Assembly (NCBI GenBank): GCA_020055645.1
Contig: CM034550.1
Location: 12,041,001 to 12,105,000 of the forward strand
Direction: 5' to 3'
DNA: 64,000 nucleotides
Source: Tomocerus qinae
Taxonomy: Eukaryota > Arthropoda > Collembola > Entomobryomorpha > Tomoceridae
A program made the position numbers and the translations under genes. Shown piece after piece: positions 51,001 through 62,734 of the stretch (position 1 is its first letter; each line of letters starts with the position of its first letter). Under the pieces are notes generated by a model. That model had not been told where the DNA came from, made no database searches, and saw only the letters and a list, made by a program, of their open reading frames with translations.

Positions 51001-51734
51001 GACTGTAGCCATTTAAAGCATTAAGATATAAACCTACACAGTTAATTCTCGATTGTACTACTTCATTTTATATCCGTATACTTTATACTTAAACTTAATA
51101 TGGCAAATATTCATCGAAATGATATTAAGTATGTCTGCACAAAAATGTGCTTAATGGTATGACTAAGAATATTACATTTTGCTAATACGACATAACAATT
51201 TGTAGTATTAAAAGATATCTATGATAACGACCATTTTGATTAGAGGATGTATCACTAATTCTCATTGGTGTTTCGATTACATCATCTGAATTCTATAGTA
51301 CTTTACGCTTAAGTATTTTTTAAACATTTTACAAAAACATTTACCACAGTCAGTTACTTAAGCCTATTAATTCTATTACATTGCGATTTTACGATATTTA
51401 ATATGCAGTTTTCTATTAAAATTGCATCTACATTCTACATATAAGTTAAAATATCTAAAACACCAACAAGATATTTGTAGAAAGCTTCTACCACGTAAAC
51501 ATGCGTTGTGGAAATTATATTTTTAAAACGATTGATATAGTAAAATGCTAGTTCTAACGTATACTAATTTCAAATGGTAAGAAACGTGTAATAATTTTGT
51601 ACGTACGCATACAAAGTTTTGGTTTAGCTATACTAATTATGAACAGCTAATCACTTATTGCACATTTTGCATGACTCATGACATTTAGTATAGGTACGAA
51701 TAGATTTCTATAGTTTGCAGTATGATGACTAAAT
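48009..51734. other. Intergenic region with one repeat element
   Basis: The sequence next to 48008 should hold the GK5 5' UTR and promoter. The inverted-repeat element at 48727-49092 is listed separately. The remaining ~2.6 kb up to the PNPLA8-like stop codon is AT-rich without recognised exons; part is probably the PNPLA8 3' UTR. Confidence 0.55.
48727..49092. mobile_element. Small inverted-repeat (MITE-like) element
   Basis: The left end ACCCTAAATTGTCAACACC and TTTTTGTCAACAGAATTATA is mirrored at the right end by TATAATTCTGTTGACAAAAA and TGTGTTGACAATTTGGGGT. Between them a ~135-bp unit (TTTTTGTCAACAGAAT ... GGTTATAATGTTGACAATTT) occurs twice in direct orientation. It includes TTAGG-like stretches (GGTTAGAGTAGGTTAGAAT; AACCTAACCTAACC near the right). 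No coding capacity. It fits a short non-autonomous element with an internal duplication. Confidence 0.7.
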
Positions 51735-54135
51735 TTAATAATACCACCAATCAGTAATTCGTTTAGACATGGTTTTAGGTTTCATTAGAATTGTACTAAT
51801 ATATTTAACACGTGCAATGTTTCTAGTTAAGTACTCTCTGGTTTCTCTTTGAACTTGCTCCATTTTCTGAGAACATGTTTCATCCATGCTCACCATTTCT
51901 GAGAGGTATGGATTAAAACGGAAGTAAATGTTTGGAGGAATGAGCTCATTCAGGGTATTGTGAACAGATTCTGTGTCCGTCGCTGAGTCAAGGACTTTTA
52001 AGAACTTTCCTTTCCAAGAAAGAGAACTGATACCCGTTTTAGAATCCGCGCTATTGACTAAATCACTCATTGTTTTGTCTGATCGACTTGACATCGTTAA
52101 TCCTGTTCCTACACTCATGACACATTGAAGAGGATAACCAGGCCAGACTGTTTTTGCTTCACTTAGGGCTACAGATGTAGGATTATTTACTAATACACCA
52201 CCGTCCTATACAAAAATAACAATTTATTACACAAATATTCTCGTTTACACTTAAACTACATTAAAAACGTGTTTATAAACATTTAACTTACTTGATGAAG
52301 GTGGGAACCAAGTTTGAACTCTTCAAAATATGTTGGTGCAGCAGCAGAAGCCCGTACAGCTTCCCACATTTCATAACGACATCCTCCGTTATAACGTGGT
52401 CTTACATTCGGTGGTAAGGTATAGGTACGAAAAACATAAGGAACTACCCGCTCTTGATTGACGATTGTAGAAATAGCTGAAACCTATATAAAAAATAAAT
52501 TGATGTATTTTTTATTTATTTTGAAAAATAATTAGAGAAAAACTTTGCAACTGGTTGTTTCAAATCTTACCCTTGGTAAATCGGGATCACGGGCAAGACT
52601 TATTAGCGGAATTTCCCCACAATGCTTTTTTAGAATTCTCTCAAATGTTGGCGTGTGGTAATAAGCGTGGCTCCACATTAAATTTGCATTTCCAATTATA
52701 GAATTTTGAGAAAATATCTCCTTACTCAGAACCCTGTACATAGCTTCTGCCTCATCTAGTGTTCGTCGATGCGCGCCTGAAACACAAACATTAGGTCATA
52801 TAAAATCATTTGCTATATATAATCCTATTTATAGGGTAGAAATGGCGTGAGCATTTACTGCATAATATTGGCTTCAATTCAAGTTCATAGATTAACTCAT
52901 TATCTGCAGTATTTGAAACGCATTATAATGTATGAGTTAGTCTATTTTCAATTATGATGTAAAAATAAACATTAAAAAATTCGGAATTAAATTCAAATTA
53001 TACAGACAGATATCCAAAGAGAATTTACTCACCAAGCAGAAATGCCAAAATGGATCCGGTACTCACACCGCAAATATAGTCGAATAATTCGTAAGTCCTT
53101 CTTCCAGTGATCTTTTCTATCATTCTCAAAACCTCTATTGCAACAACGCCCCTGAAACAAAAATAAATAAATGAAATAAGTTATCATTCAAAAATTGTCT
53201 ATGAAAACAATCCGATATTCTATATAGGAATTAGTTTCTCGATTTCGTTACCTAATGCCTCCGCCATCAATAGACAAAATTCGGATTCCTTGTCCCTTCG
53301 TTGGTGGATTGTATCCCAAAATTGCCAACGTCTCTCTTGTTCTATTAGCAATGTAGACATCATCGTGTGTTTTCAGAATCTTCATTAAAGTCCTTATGGC
53401 TCCATTTTGAATAAATACCTGCCGAGCGTCAGGATACTGATAAATATGTGTAAATACATCGTCCATGTGCTGCATCAAATTAAGGGAACTGGATGATCCA
53501 ACACTCTCATAAAGAGCAGTTATTAAATATTTAGCCCTGGCTTCAATATTTTGCCAGTGTAGATTTTCTTCGATTAGTTTATGTGCATTAGTTGTATCCA
53601 TTTGAGGTAGAGCAACAGCAATAGGAGCATACATTTCTGGTGGGACAGGTGGTTTGATTTCCTTCTTTTTATTTTCGCTACTTTTATTGTCACCGGAACT
53701 GGGATTTCCTGTAGAAACAATATTTGCAGCAGCTGAAGTAAGTGACGATAAGGGCGTTGTATTTTCGTTCGTCGTAATTTTATTTTCAACCATTGGAATT
53801 TTCGGATGTGGAGCAGCAGAACCTGAAAGACCAGGGGTTGAAGGAAGTGCTTTAGGAGCAGACGATTCTGACGGTGTCCCTGCAGAGGATTGACCCGAAT
53901 CGTTTCTCATGGCAGTAAATTGTTGAAACTTGTTCATCATACCAATGGGAATGTATCGGAGTACTAGCAACAAATCTTTCCCCAATGTGAATGCTAACGC
54001 CCCCCTATTTGGAGAAGAGCGAAGAACTTGACGAAGCTGGGACACAGCTTTCAGTTTTAAAGCTGATTGAGACATTTGTTTAGCTATTGTTGAAGACGCT
54101 GATGTATTACTGAAACGTGAGCTACTGCTTGTCAT
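51735..54135 (-). CDS. PNPLA8: Patatin-like phospholipase, calcium-independent iPLA2-gamma type
   Basis: Coding exons 53252-54135, 53033-53151, 52571-52776, 52292-52483 and 51735-52205 join in phase to about 623 aa. The patatin domain has the nucleotide/oxyanion motif DGGGIRG (290-296), the serine elbow GVSTG (Ser325) and DGG (Asp468), giving an intact Ser-Asp dyad with spacing like human PNPLA8. Upstream is an armadillo-like stretch ([20 protein letters not shown]), also typical of PNPLA8. The enzyme cleaves fatty acids from phospholipids without calcium, in mitochondria and peroxisomes in mammals (family knowledge). The N-terminus is shorter than in human and Ser/Pro-rich around residues 80-160. 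The ATG lies directly after an AG acceptor (54136-54137), so a non-coding 5' exon exists upstream. A good candidate for mitochondrial lipid remodelling. Confidence 0.92.
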
Positions 54136-57100
54136 CTGTCAAAACAAAAAATACTATTAAAACTACTAATAGTTAAAAAATATCTAATATTTATTAGAAA
54201 AGATTTCTACACTTCATCGTACTAAAAACTTATTTCTTCACGGAAACCAAGAAACATCTGCTTGATTTCTAAATCGTCAGAAACCTTCTCCCCTAAAATA
54301 ATACAAACTATTAAAGAATCTTACCTTTTTTGTCAAAATTACGTAAATATTTACACAGTAGTAAATCTTTGAGCTTCCTCCTCCAGTCAGCTGATTTTGC
54401 TCTCCGTCACTCTGTTGCGTTGATGTGTAATAGTATGGTCAGTTCAATGAAAAGTGATAAAATCAAATTACTCAGCCCACTCCAAATATTGGCGAATAAT
54501 TAATTTTGGTATGCACAAGCAAAAATTGTTGTTCACTTTATACGTATAAAATAATTTTTGTTCCTCTTCACATACTTTCTCAATTTGTATTTTTGCAATA
54601 TTACAGTACAGTTAACACACGTTACACTGTTGTGCACTATATTGTATTATCTAGCATATAGCATGATGCAATATACCTTATAGAACCTTATAGAAAGCTT
54701 AGATAAACTTATTAAACTTCACTTAGAATTTTCACGTAAATGAAGAAATGCACTATGCAGAAATTCCAATTTTATCGATTGTATATAGGAAGTTCTTTCG
54801 AATCGATAACAATGAATGGCTTTTCTTAGGCACACTTATCCCGAAGGATATTGCAAAAAAAGTGTAAACAATAAGCAGCCACTTTTGTGTTTTGCACTGA
54901 GTATAGAGTCAAGAGATGAAGAAGTCTCAGCAAATTAAAAGCCAGAATACTCTAGAGAATTAATTCTCTGGAACTTGGACTGAGAGATAAAAACACGTTT
55001 CTGCTTCAGCTTATGTAAGATAACTAATGCAAACAGGAACACAATCGCTGGTATTTATTCCTATGTTACTAATGTTTACTATGCACCATTATCATACTCA
55101 TTCACCACATTCGCCAGACTCATTGAAGTACATTTGGCTTAGGTTCATTTCAGGACTAACATTTTTAAGCTTGTTTGTGGGTATGCAGTAACGTCGTAGT
55201 ACTCTAAAATCATCATACGATACTCTTATACAAGTAGTTGGGTGTGTGTGTGTGCAAAAGTATTCTATTTCGGAGTTGCTCGGCATTCTGAATGTAACTC
55301 TTTGTATAAGCTGTATCTGAAAGTTCATTTGCGAAATATTTGGCAATAACAATTCCTTGGCCAAAGTATATAGCATCATTAAGCAAACAATCTTATGTTA
55401 ATGTAAACATGTATATGCGATATCCTCAATCCTCAGTCTATAGGTACAGATCTTGCAGAATATATTACACGTACAGTATGTGCAATTCCGTCAGCATGTA
55501 CTTTATCTGATATGGATTCTAAAGATATTTAAAGAGATCTCTGGCCTTCGATCTGTCTGCCACAAGCCCAACAACAACGAGCTTACCCTTCTACACTTTA
55601 AAAATATCTTGTTTCTTATTCCTCTGAATATGATTCTCTTGGTCAAGTCAAACAATACAAAGACTTTTGTAATTGAAGCACTCTACAATATAATGTTACA
55701 TTTACCTGTCCAGAAAAGCAATTAAACATTGCAAAATTTCTCCTGGAAATTAATTTTGCGTCGCATTTACAAATCAAAACTTATTGCGACTCGATTCAAA
55801 TCCCCCTGTAGAAAATACATGCTAACCTCCGGAAGTTTTTGCAAATTTTCCCCAGAAAAGATGGACAGCGTAAATAAATTTTACAACGCCCTCAATATTT
55901 GACCCCACCGTGGAAAACTGAAGTGTTTTCGCATACTTCGAATGGTTAAAACAATAGTTGACCCTGATCAGTTACATCATTGAAGGGAGTTATAGCCTCT
56001 AATTCATTTCAAAGCGACCCTGAGAAATGATTATTGATATGTGAAAAGTTTTGCAATCGGTTCTCCGAAACTCGTGTGCTTAAAAATATACGCACGCAAA
56101 TTATCTGGATGATATCAATGATATGAGTCGACGGAGACGGAACGTAAAAAAGCATCGTACGATATCTGAGTTTGTTCAGTTGGTCAAAACTTTTATGAGT
56201 CAGTAGTATGACAATGTATAGGTTATGGTTACAGTATAGGGTAATAGTGCTACTACAATACAGGCTACAAGGTAACCGTTGCCGCAGTTGAGATTTTGCA
56301 ATGTTATTGAAATGCAGACATAGCTAGACATCACTTCTTCGTCGTAGTATTTGCAAAGTCGAAAATACTTTTTGCTCACACCACCTTTGACGTCAGGACA
56401 CACCTCCCTTTCTATTGGCTTACAAAATCCATCCTCATCTTTACACTGAGCTGTACTCTATCCATTTGTACTTTATGTACATGCATACTCAACCTATTAT
56501 GATAGGGAGCTACACTTTTCGTAGGCATATTCATTAATAGGGAGCCCCCCTTTCCTAAACATATTCATACTTAATCTTATAATATTTAATTTTAATCCCT
56601 ATTTTTAACATGTCAATGGAGATGATACAGGGTATCCCTTGCTATACTTTTCCTTTCAGCTACTTTGCCAATTTCAGCAACTGGTAAAAACCGGTAAGAC
56701 CATATTACTATTTATTTGTTGAAATATTACACGCTTTTTGTCATATTTGATTTTCACCAAGGTCAACACACATAAATTACACATGATTGTGTCAGGTAGT
56801 AATTAAAAGTGCAGTTTCTCACTTGAATTTCAGCAACGCTGCTATCATAGAACTTCTATTATTTGTAAAATTCAATTCCATAAGAAATCAAATATAACGA
56901 AAATATTTTTCGTCTCTATTATTGATCCTCAGATTTCTGTGGTAAAAAGCAACCTGCTGTTATGAGTTATGAATTTTTTATGATGCACTTAATTTGACAT
57001 CTGGGGGACTTAAACATAGCTATAGTTATAATAAGCTTAAACTAGTACCTAATTACTATTAGCATATTCTTCCGTGACCTATTTTGTTTTCAATTCTGCT

Positions 57101-59151
57101 AATTTTGTTAATGCGGGATAAATAACCCTGTAAGATGTACTTATCTGTTTAGTCTGCTAGCAAGTCTGTCTGTGTAGCATAGTGATTACAGTTGAGTGCG
57201 CTTTTGGAGGCACAAACAGTAATTTGCATCAAGTAAATACGCAGCGACCTTCACACACTGACGAGCCAAGTTTTTTCCTTCTGTGAGATGGACAAAAATG
57301 TTTACGTGGTAATACACGCCTACCATATGCCTAACCTACTTTTGTGTATAGCTCTGGATTGACCCATTCTACAATCTGCATGCTTTACAGACAGTCGCTG
57401 TTGCTAGTCTGGAATTTAGAGTCGTAAAAATGAAACGTGAGTAGGAAGTGTTGCCGAAAACATGTTTTCGCATTGTACAACATTGTATAGGGCCTATTAT
57501 ATTATAAAAATACTACGCTTCCGATGATCTTAGTAGTAGAACATTAATAATTGAGATACACAATGATGGCTAAGATAATTGTTTCGAAAATACCTACCTG
57601 TATGATTTATTCATACAGAAAATTAACAGCTTCCTAATAAATGTTTCTGATTTAAGACTTTAAATGTCCAAACACCAACTAAACTCAGATTCGCGAAAAT
57701 TAAAACCATTTATCATCATTAACACTAATTATGAGAAATTGAACACAAAATCCGATTAAAACTAGCTGCAACCGCAAGTAAATAAAACTACGATGAAACC
57801 AAATATACATGTAGCAAAAGCTCCGATTCGATATACAACGCATACTAATAGAAATGTATCTGTGTATTGTAATTTTATCTTGTATCGATTTCAGCTTTAG
57901 TTCAGTAATTTTTCAACCTAAGTTGAATCGAATTTACAGAAAATTACAAATTCCTATTAATTTTTACTTTCTTCACATATTAATCAGTAAAAATCAAATA
58001 AATACTTCCAAAATACGTTTAAAATATTAATTTCCATGATTTATGTTCAAGTTTACATTTTTTCCAATGCTCATGAAACAAATATTACAAAAAATACTGA
58101 ACTATTTATTTTAACAAAATGCATTGATATTTAGAATTTGCAGCAACATTAACATACTTCGTACTCGTACTACGTGGTACCCTAATTTTGGATATTATTC
58201 ATTTAGAAATTGAAAATATGCCAAATGGGTGATGCAAGTAGCCAAAATACTACTGCTTCGCAGCATCATCATAAAATATAAACTAAAATAAACTTAAGCA
58301 TGAAATGAATTGCTAGCATTATGCATTTGGAATAAGTTATTTTGGTTGGAGGGATTAAAATATGCTTGTGAAATAAACATTAAGTTTATTATTAATTCAA
58401 CAATTCATTACCATGTATAACACAAGCTCTAACTTCACCCCTATTCATTGGGTCAATGAAAAAGACAATGGGATATGTGCAGTCTGGGACACCGCAACAA
58501 ACCAAATCTTGTTATTGGGCTGAAGTTTGAAGTTAGAGCAATCGTGTTATCAGTCATCATTACATTTTTTTATCAATAAAGTTACAAAATTCTTTTACAG
58601 TAACATATGGAAGACAGAAGTAAGACCATTAGCGTAATTTAAAAAATTAGCAAGTAAAATGTATAGAATCATTTGAAAATACAAATTATATATTTCAGTG
58701 TTAACTATATATGGTATATTCTCAAACCAAATCATAGCTTTATTGTCAAGTTCTTCAGCACAAGTATAAACAAGTGCTGTTCCCTCAGATCAGACATTCT
58801 TTTTCTATTCAGTTATAAGTTCTGGCAATATTTATATGTTTATGATAATTACTGTAAATTAATCGGAGGAAATATATAAATTATGTGCTAACTGTCATAA
58901 GTCAGTAAAATACATAATTAAAAAGTTATCAATATATAATAGCACTTCCTGTACTATGACTATAACTAATAAAAACGTCTTTTTATGATTTTAAATAGTA
59001 AAGAATACCAAAATGGCAAGAAAGGAATAACATATTTCATAATTCTAATTACTAGTTCAATATATTTACAGCTTAATTACTTTTGATTGTTACAGTATAA
59101 ATGCAGCCTTTTTAATTGCTTGATCAATATTTTGCAATATAGATTTAAATA
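54136..59151. other. Intergenic region, 5 kb
   Basis: The left end should contain the PNPLA8 5' UTR exon and promoter (acceptor at the ATG). The right end should contain the 3' UTR of the BTB/zinc-finger gene. In between I see only short frames with no family motif and one weak inverted repeat near 58416-58550. No RNA gene was recognised. Confidence 0.55.
58416..58550. repeat. Short imperfect inverted repeat
   Basis: ATAACACAAGCTCTAACTTCA near 58418 is mirrored by TGAAGTTAGAGCAATCGTGT near 58529, arms of about 21 bp with a 2-nt indel, separated by about 90 bp. It could be a short hairpin or MITE relic. Confidence 0.4.
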
Positions 59152-60973
59152 TCAAGTTGGTCGCGTTTTTTGCAAATGATACACCACAGTTTTACCATTG
59201 CCTAGTTTATTTCTTATTGTCACGTCTAAATCTCCTACTCGTAAAAGGCCATCATCAGAAGTCATTGCGCTTTCGCTGGATACGATCAATGAATCTGATT
59301 CTAGTTTGGAATTTTCCTTCGGTGGGGCTGGAGAAGCAATTGTGCTGTTTGTTGTCTTATTGATTACTACAGGAGTTACTGCTGCAACTGCAGATGGACG
59401 ACCTGGCCCAGGAGTGCTGTTGATTCTTCCTTGACCACGATTTTCTGATAAATGAATACTAATGACATGGCAGGAAACAGATTTGAAGGGAACAGTCTGC
59501 TCACAGTAGGGACACATCAGACAATTTTCCCTTCCAGCTTGTTTATGTTTTTTTGTAAAATGTTCAAAAAGCTTTTCTGTATTTTTCGCAATAGCAAAAC
59601 AAAAGTAGCATCTCAGTCTTTGATGACTTGTTATACATGTTGAGGCTGCAGCTGGATTGGCATGTTGTTTCTGGCACTTTTGACATCTTCGAGCTTCTGT
59701 TTCAAACCAAGCTTTATTGTTGTAGTCCGGCTCTTCCCAATCATCGCTATCAGGCTCAATGTCTTCTTGATTAGTTTTATATTGATTCCCATTGTAATTA
59801 TAATAAGTAACTTTCTTAGCAGGTACGCTGCTTGAACTCTGGACACTCGAACTTGAAACGACCTGTTTGATTTTATTTCCAGCTGCAGATGTATCCAACC
59901 TCTGAATTGCTACTCTGGGGCTCATGCTATTGCCGGAAGTTTTACTTCTGGTTTTTCGACGTTTATCATCAGAACCGGGAGTGTAATCACTGTCGCTGTC
60001 ACTGTCACTGCTACTACTGCTTACACCGGAAGTATTTTTAGTTTCAACCCGTCGTTTGCGTAATTTTTTGAAATTCGAAGCATTTTTTTTCGTTTCTTCT
60101 TCAACTTGACTCCCAAATAATGGCTTCAGTTCCGAAAGATCTTTTTCGGGGCCAGTAGTTGGGTGATTTATCCTCTTTGTAAGGTAGCATCTTACCAATT
60201 TACTATCCTCAGTAGTTTTAGTCTTCGTTTTTGAATTTTTAACATTATCCACACAGAACTCTTTCAAAATTGCTTCCGTACTCTGTGCATCGTCGTTCTC
60301 CAAAAACCTTGCTGTTCCACAATAAATTACTTGGATAACATCCCGCATTTCTTTAACGTAGTAATCTGGAAGTAGAATGGTTCGTACTGCTACATAATTA
60401 TCACCCTAAAAAGTACAGAAAACAATATCATGACTACAGTTAAGAAAAACTTGTGAAATTAAAATGTTCATCCGTAAGTATTATTATGTAATATGCAATT
60501 TACTATTACTTACTTGAGATTCCAATGCTGCAGCAAATAATTCCGATGCAGCTTTAAGGATGATAGCATGTGCTGGAATAATACCATCTTTACATACCAA
60601 ATGTACATCCGTTAAATGATCTTTAGCTTTGCTTTGAGAATCTAGGAACGTTCCAAGAACATCTTCCATGATTTCATCTGAACGTGTTAACGGGTAGCTC
60701 GTTTTAGCTTTCTTTGAGGCAGGACCAGCTTTTACTGCAATAATTATTACAAATACACAAATTATTCTTCAATAACAAATAAATAAAGGATTACTATTCC
60801 AAATACAATGTAATGTTGCATTTCCATATGATGTTCCATAATGTACATCATTATAACGTTATAATGTAATGTTTCAACTTTTTATTCAAAATAAAACAAT
60901 TTTTATAACGACTCCGACCACAAAAACCTTTTCGATCGTTCGATAAATTGCTATTACCCTTTTTATTGGCCAT
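59152..60973 (-). CDS. BTB/POZ and zinc-finger protein, 3 coding exons
   Basis: Exons 60958-60973, 60514-60734 and 59152-60405 join in phase to about 496 aa. A BTB domain spans about residues 44-110 (HLTDVHLVCKDG, PAHAIILKAASELFAAAL, then DVIQVIYCGTARF after the second junction). The middle is Ser/Asp-rich and basic (RKRRVE; KRRKTRSK), suggesting nuclear location. C2H2-like zinc fingers follow at about 318-395 (RCQKCQKQH; CYFCFAIAKNTEKLFEHF; CPYCEQTVPFKSVSCHV). BTB-ZF proteins are usually DNA-binding transcription regulators that dimerise through BTB; no specific orthologue is claimed. The first coding exon is only 16 nt (MANKK plus one base). It is supported by a GT donor and phase; if wrong, translation could begin at the Met at 60669 (MEDVLG), which still keeps the BTB domain. 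Confidence 0.8.
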
Positions 60974-62734
60974 ATTGCACAGCTGTCTGTAGTCTGTAGT
61001 AGTCTGTCGTCTCTGTAGTCCACACAAAAAAGAGATGGTTCTTCAACTTACAAATGCTCGTCAGTCACAGTCCACTTTTTGTTAGCAGATGAGAAAACAA
61101 ATAATTTAATTTTCAAATTAGGACAAAATTAAATTTTTTATTTTTACTACACACTATCTCATAAAATTCCCTCTAAAAAGCTAACGACTATACAAAAACG
61201 GCGCTACCCCAAGGTAGTATCTCTACAAAAGTAGCCAATGCAATGTACAAAAACAGCAAAAACAACCTACCATCATCATCATCACAATAAGCACTAGCAC
61301 TTAGCACACTACATACAAGCATAGCAAGACGCTGAGATGAGAACACTAGCAATGTATTAGCCTTTTTTTTAGTCTGGTCTGGTCTGACTCTAACTTACTT
61401 CTGTAGAGGAATGAAATTATGGGCGTACGTATTTAGGTAGAAAATGATAATTTTTCAATAAAATTGTCACATTGTCTAAAATTTTTATTATCCTTACTAT
61501 AATCTTTATTATTTATCTATCTAGACATATCTGTGCAATAGAGAATGAGGTTGATGGATAAAATTGTGTCATGAAATTGCTAATAAATTGATATAAATCA
61601 CTCTCCTCGGAAAAAGTATAATAATAAGGAATCTTATTTTGAATTCATCGAATTAATTGCATATTAAGGGAATCCCTTATGATACATTCCAATTGAATTG
61701 ATCCTGATTCTAGTGAGAATAATGTTATGAGAGAGGGTGAAGATAATGACGAAGGAGGTGAATCCCAAAATCCCAATGATTATGAATGAACGCAGAAAAT
61801 TTATTATAATTACGTAAAAGTATAACCCTCCTGGTATTTATTAGAATTGGTAGTAGCCTATAGTGTTCAAAATGTACAGTAATATTATGTTTTGCGTTTA
61901 TCATGTCCTTATAGTTTTGACCAAATTTTGTGTAAATGCGTCTTAATGCCTATCGAAGACATTGACCGACTAAAACTAACTAATATCTATGATACAAAGT
62001 TTATGAATAAATTTAGGACAAGGTTAACGAATTTATACTTGGACGTTTTGAAGATGCACATGTACCTACAGTTTCTAAAATAGGGTATAGCTTTTTACTA
62101 TGAAAACTTGTAAATGATACACAAATCAGTGATAAGGATGTGTGTAGTGGCATTTTTGACGACGTAGCTGATTCATTAGACTCTTTTGTTGGTTTCAACC
62201 AAGATAATCGTAAAATTTGACTTGTTGACTTTGAATGTTTTATTTATCTAAACTTCTACCATGTACATAGGTACATGCACAACAAATTAATGCTTTTCAG
62301 CGGAAACCGCGAACTAAACTTGGAGATGCGAAGAAATGACAAGTTGACAATTGAAATGTGTCAATGTGAATGACTAGGGAAAATAACGTCAAAAAATGCA
62401 TCGCTGCTAGGAATTTACAAAACCACAAAACTCATCGCTTACCGGATACTTTTATTCTTTACCCACAATCACGAATAGATATTTAACTATTGCATGTAAA
62501 TGGTATCATTCTAATATAAATTTATACAATAGCTCAAAGCAGACATTATTGAGCTTGAGTTTAGTCCAGTTCCTCTTGTAAGGAAACAATTTTTTGTAAG
62601 TTCCTGAACTTTTCACAACAATTTTTACAATTTTTCAAGCTAAAACTTATTTTTGATAATTAGCTACACAAAAGTAGCAATCTTTTCCACATTTCGTTCA
62701 AAATAAGTTTGAAATACACATTACAGATGTCATA
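60974..62734. other. Intergenic region between divergent genes
   Basis: Upstream sequence of both the BTB/zinc-finger gene (minus) and the lipase-like gene (plus). It contains a TAGTCTG-rich patch near 60985-61020 and a CATCATCATCATCA run near 61271-61284. A short acidic frame around 61690-61790 is open for about 30 codons but unsupported. An AG acceptor at 62725-62726 just before the lipase ATG hints at a 5' UTR exon in this interval. Confidence 0.5.

Noticed and set aside
61690-61795. Short acidic plus-strand frame (about 30 codons) resembling the N-terminal leader of some transposase proteins
   Set aside because: Too short and compositionally biased; no transposase domain follows it.
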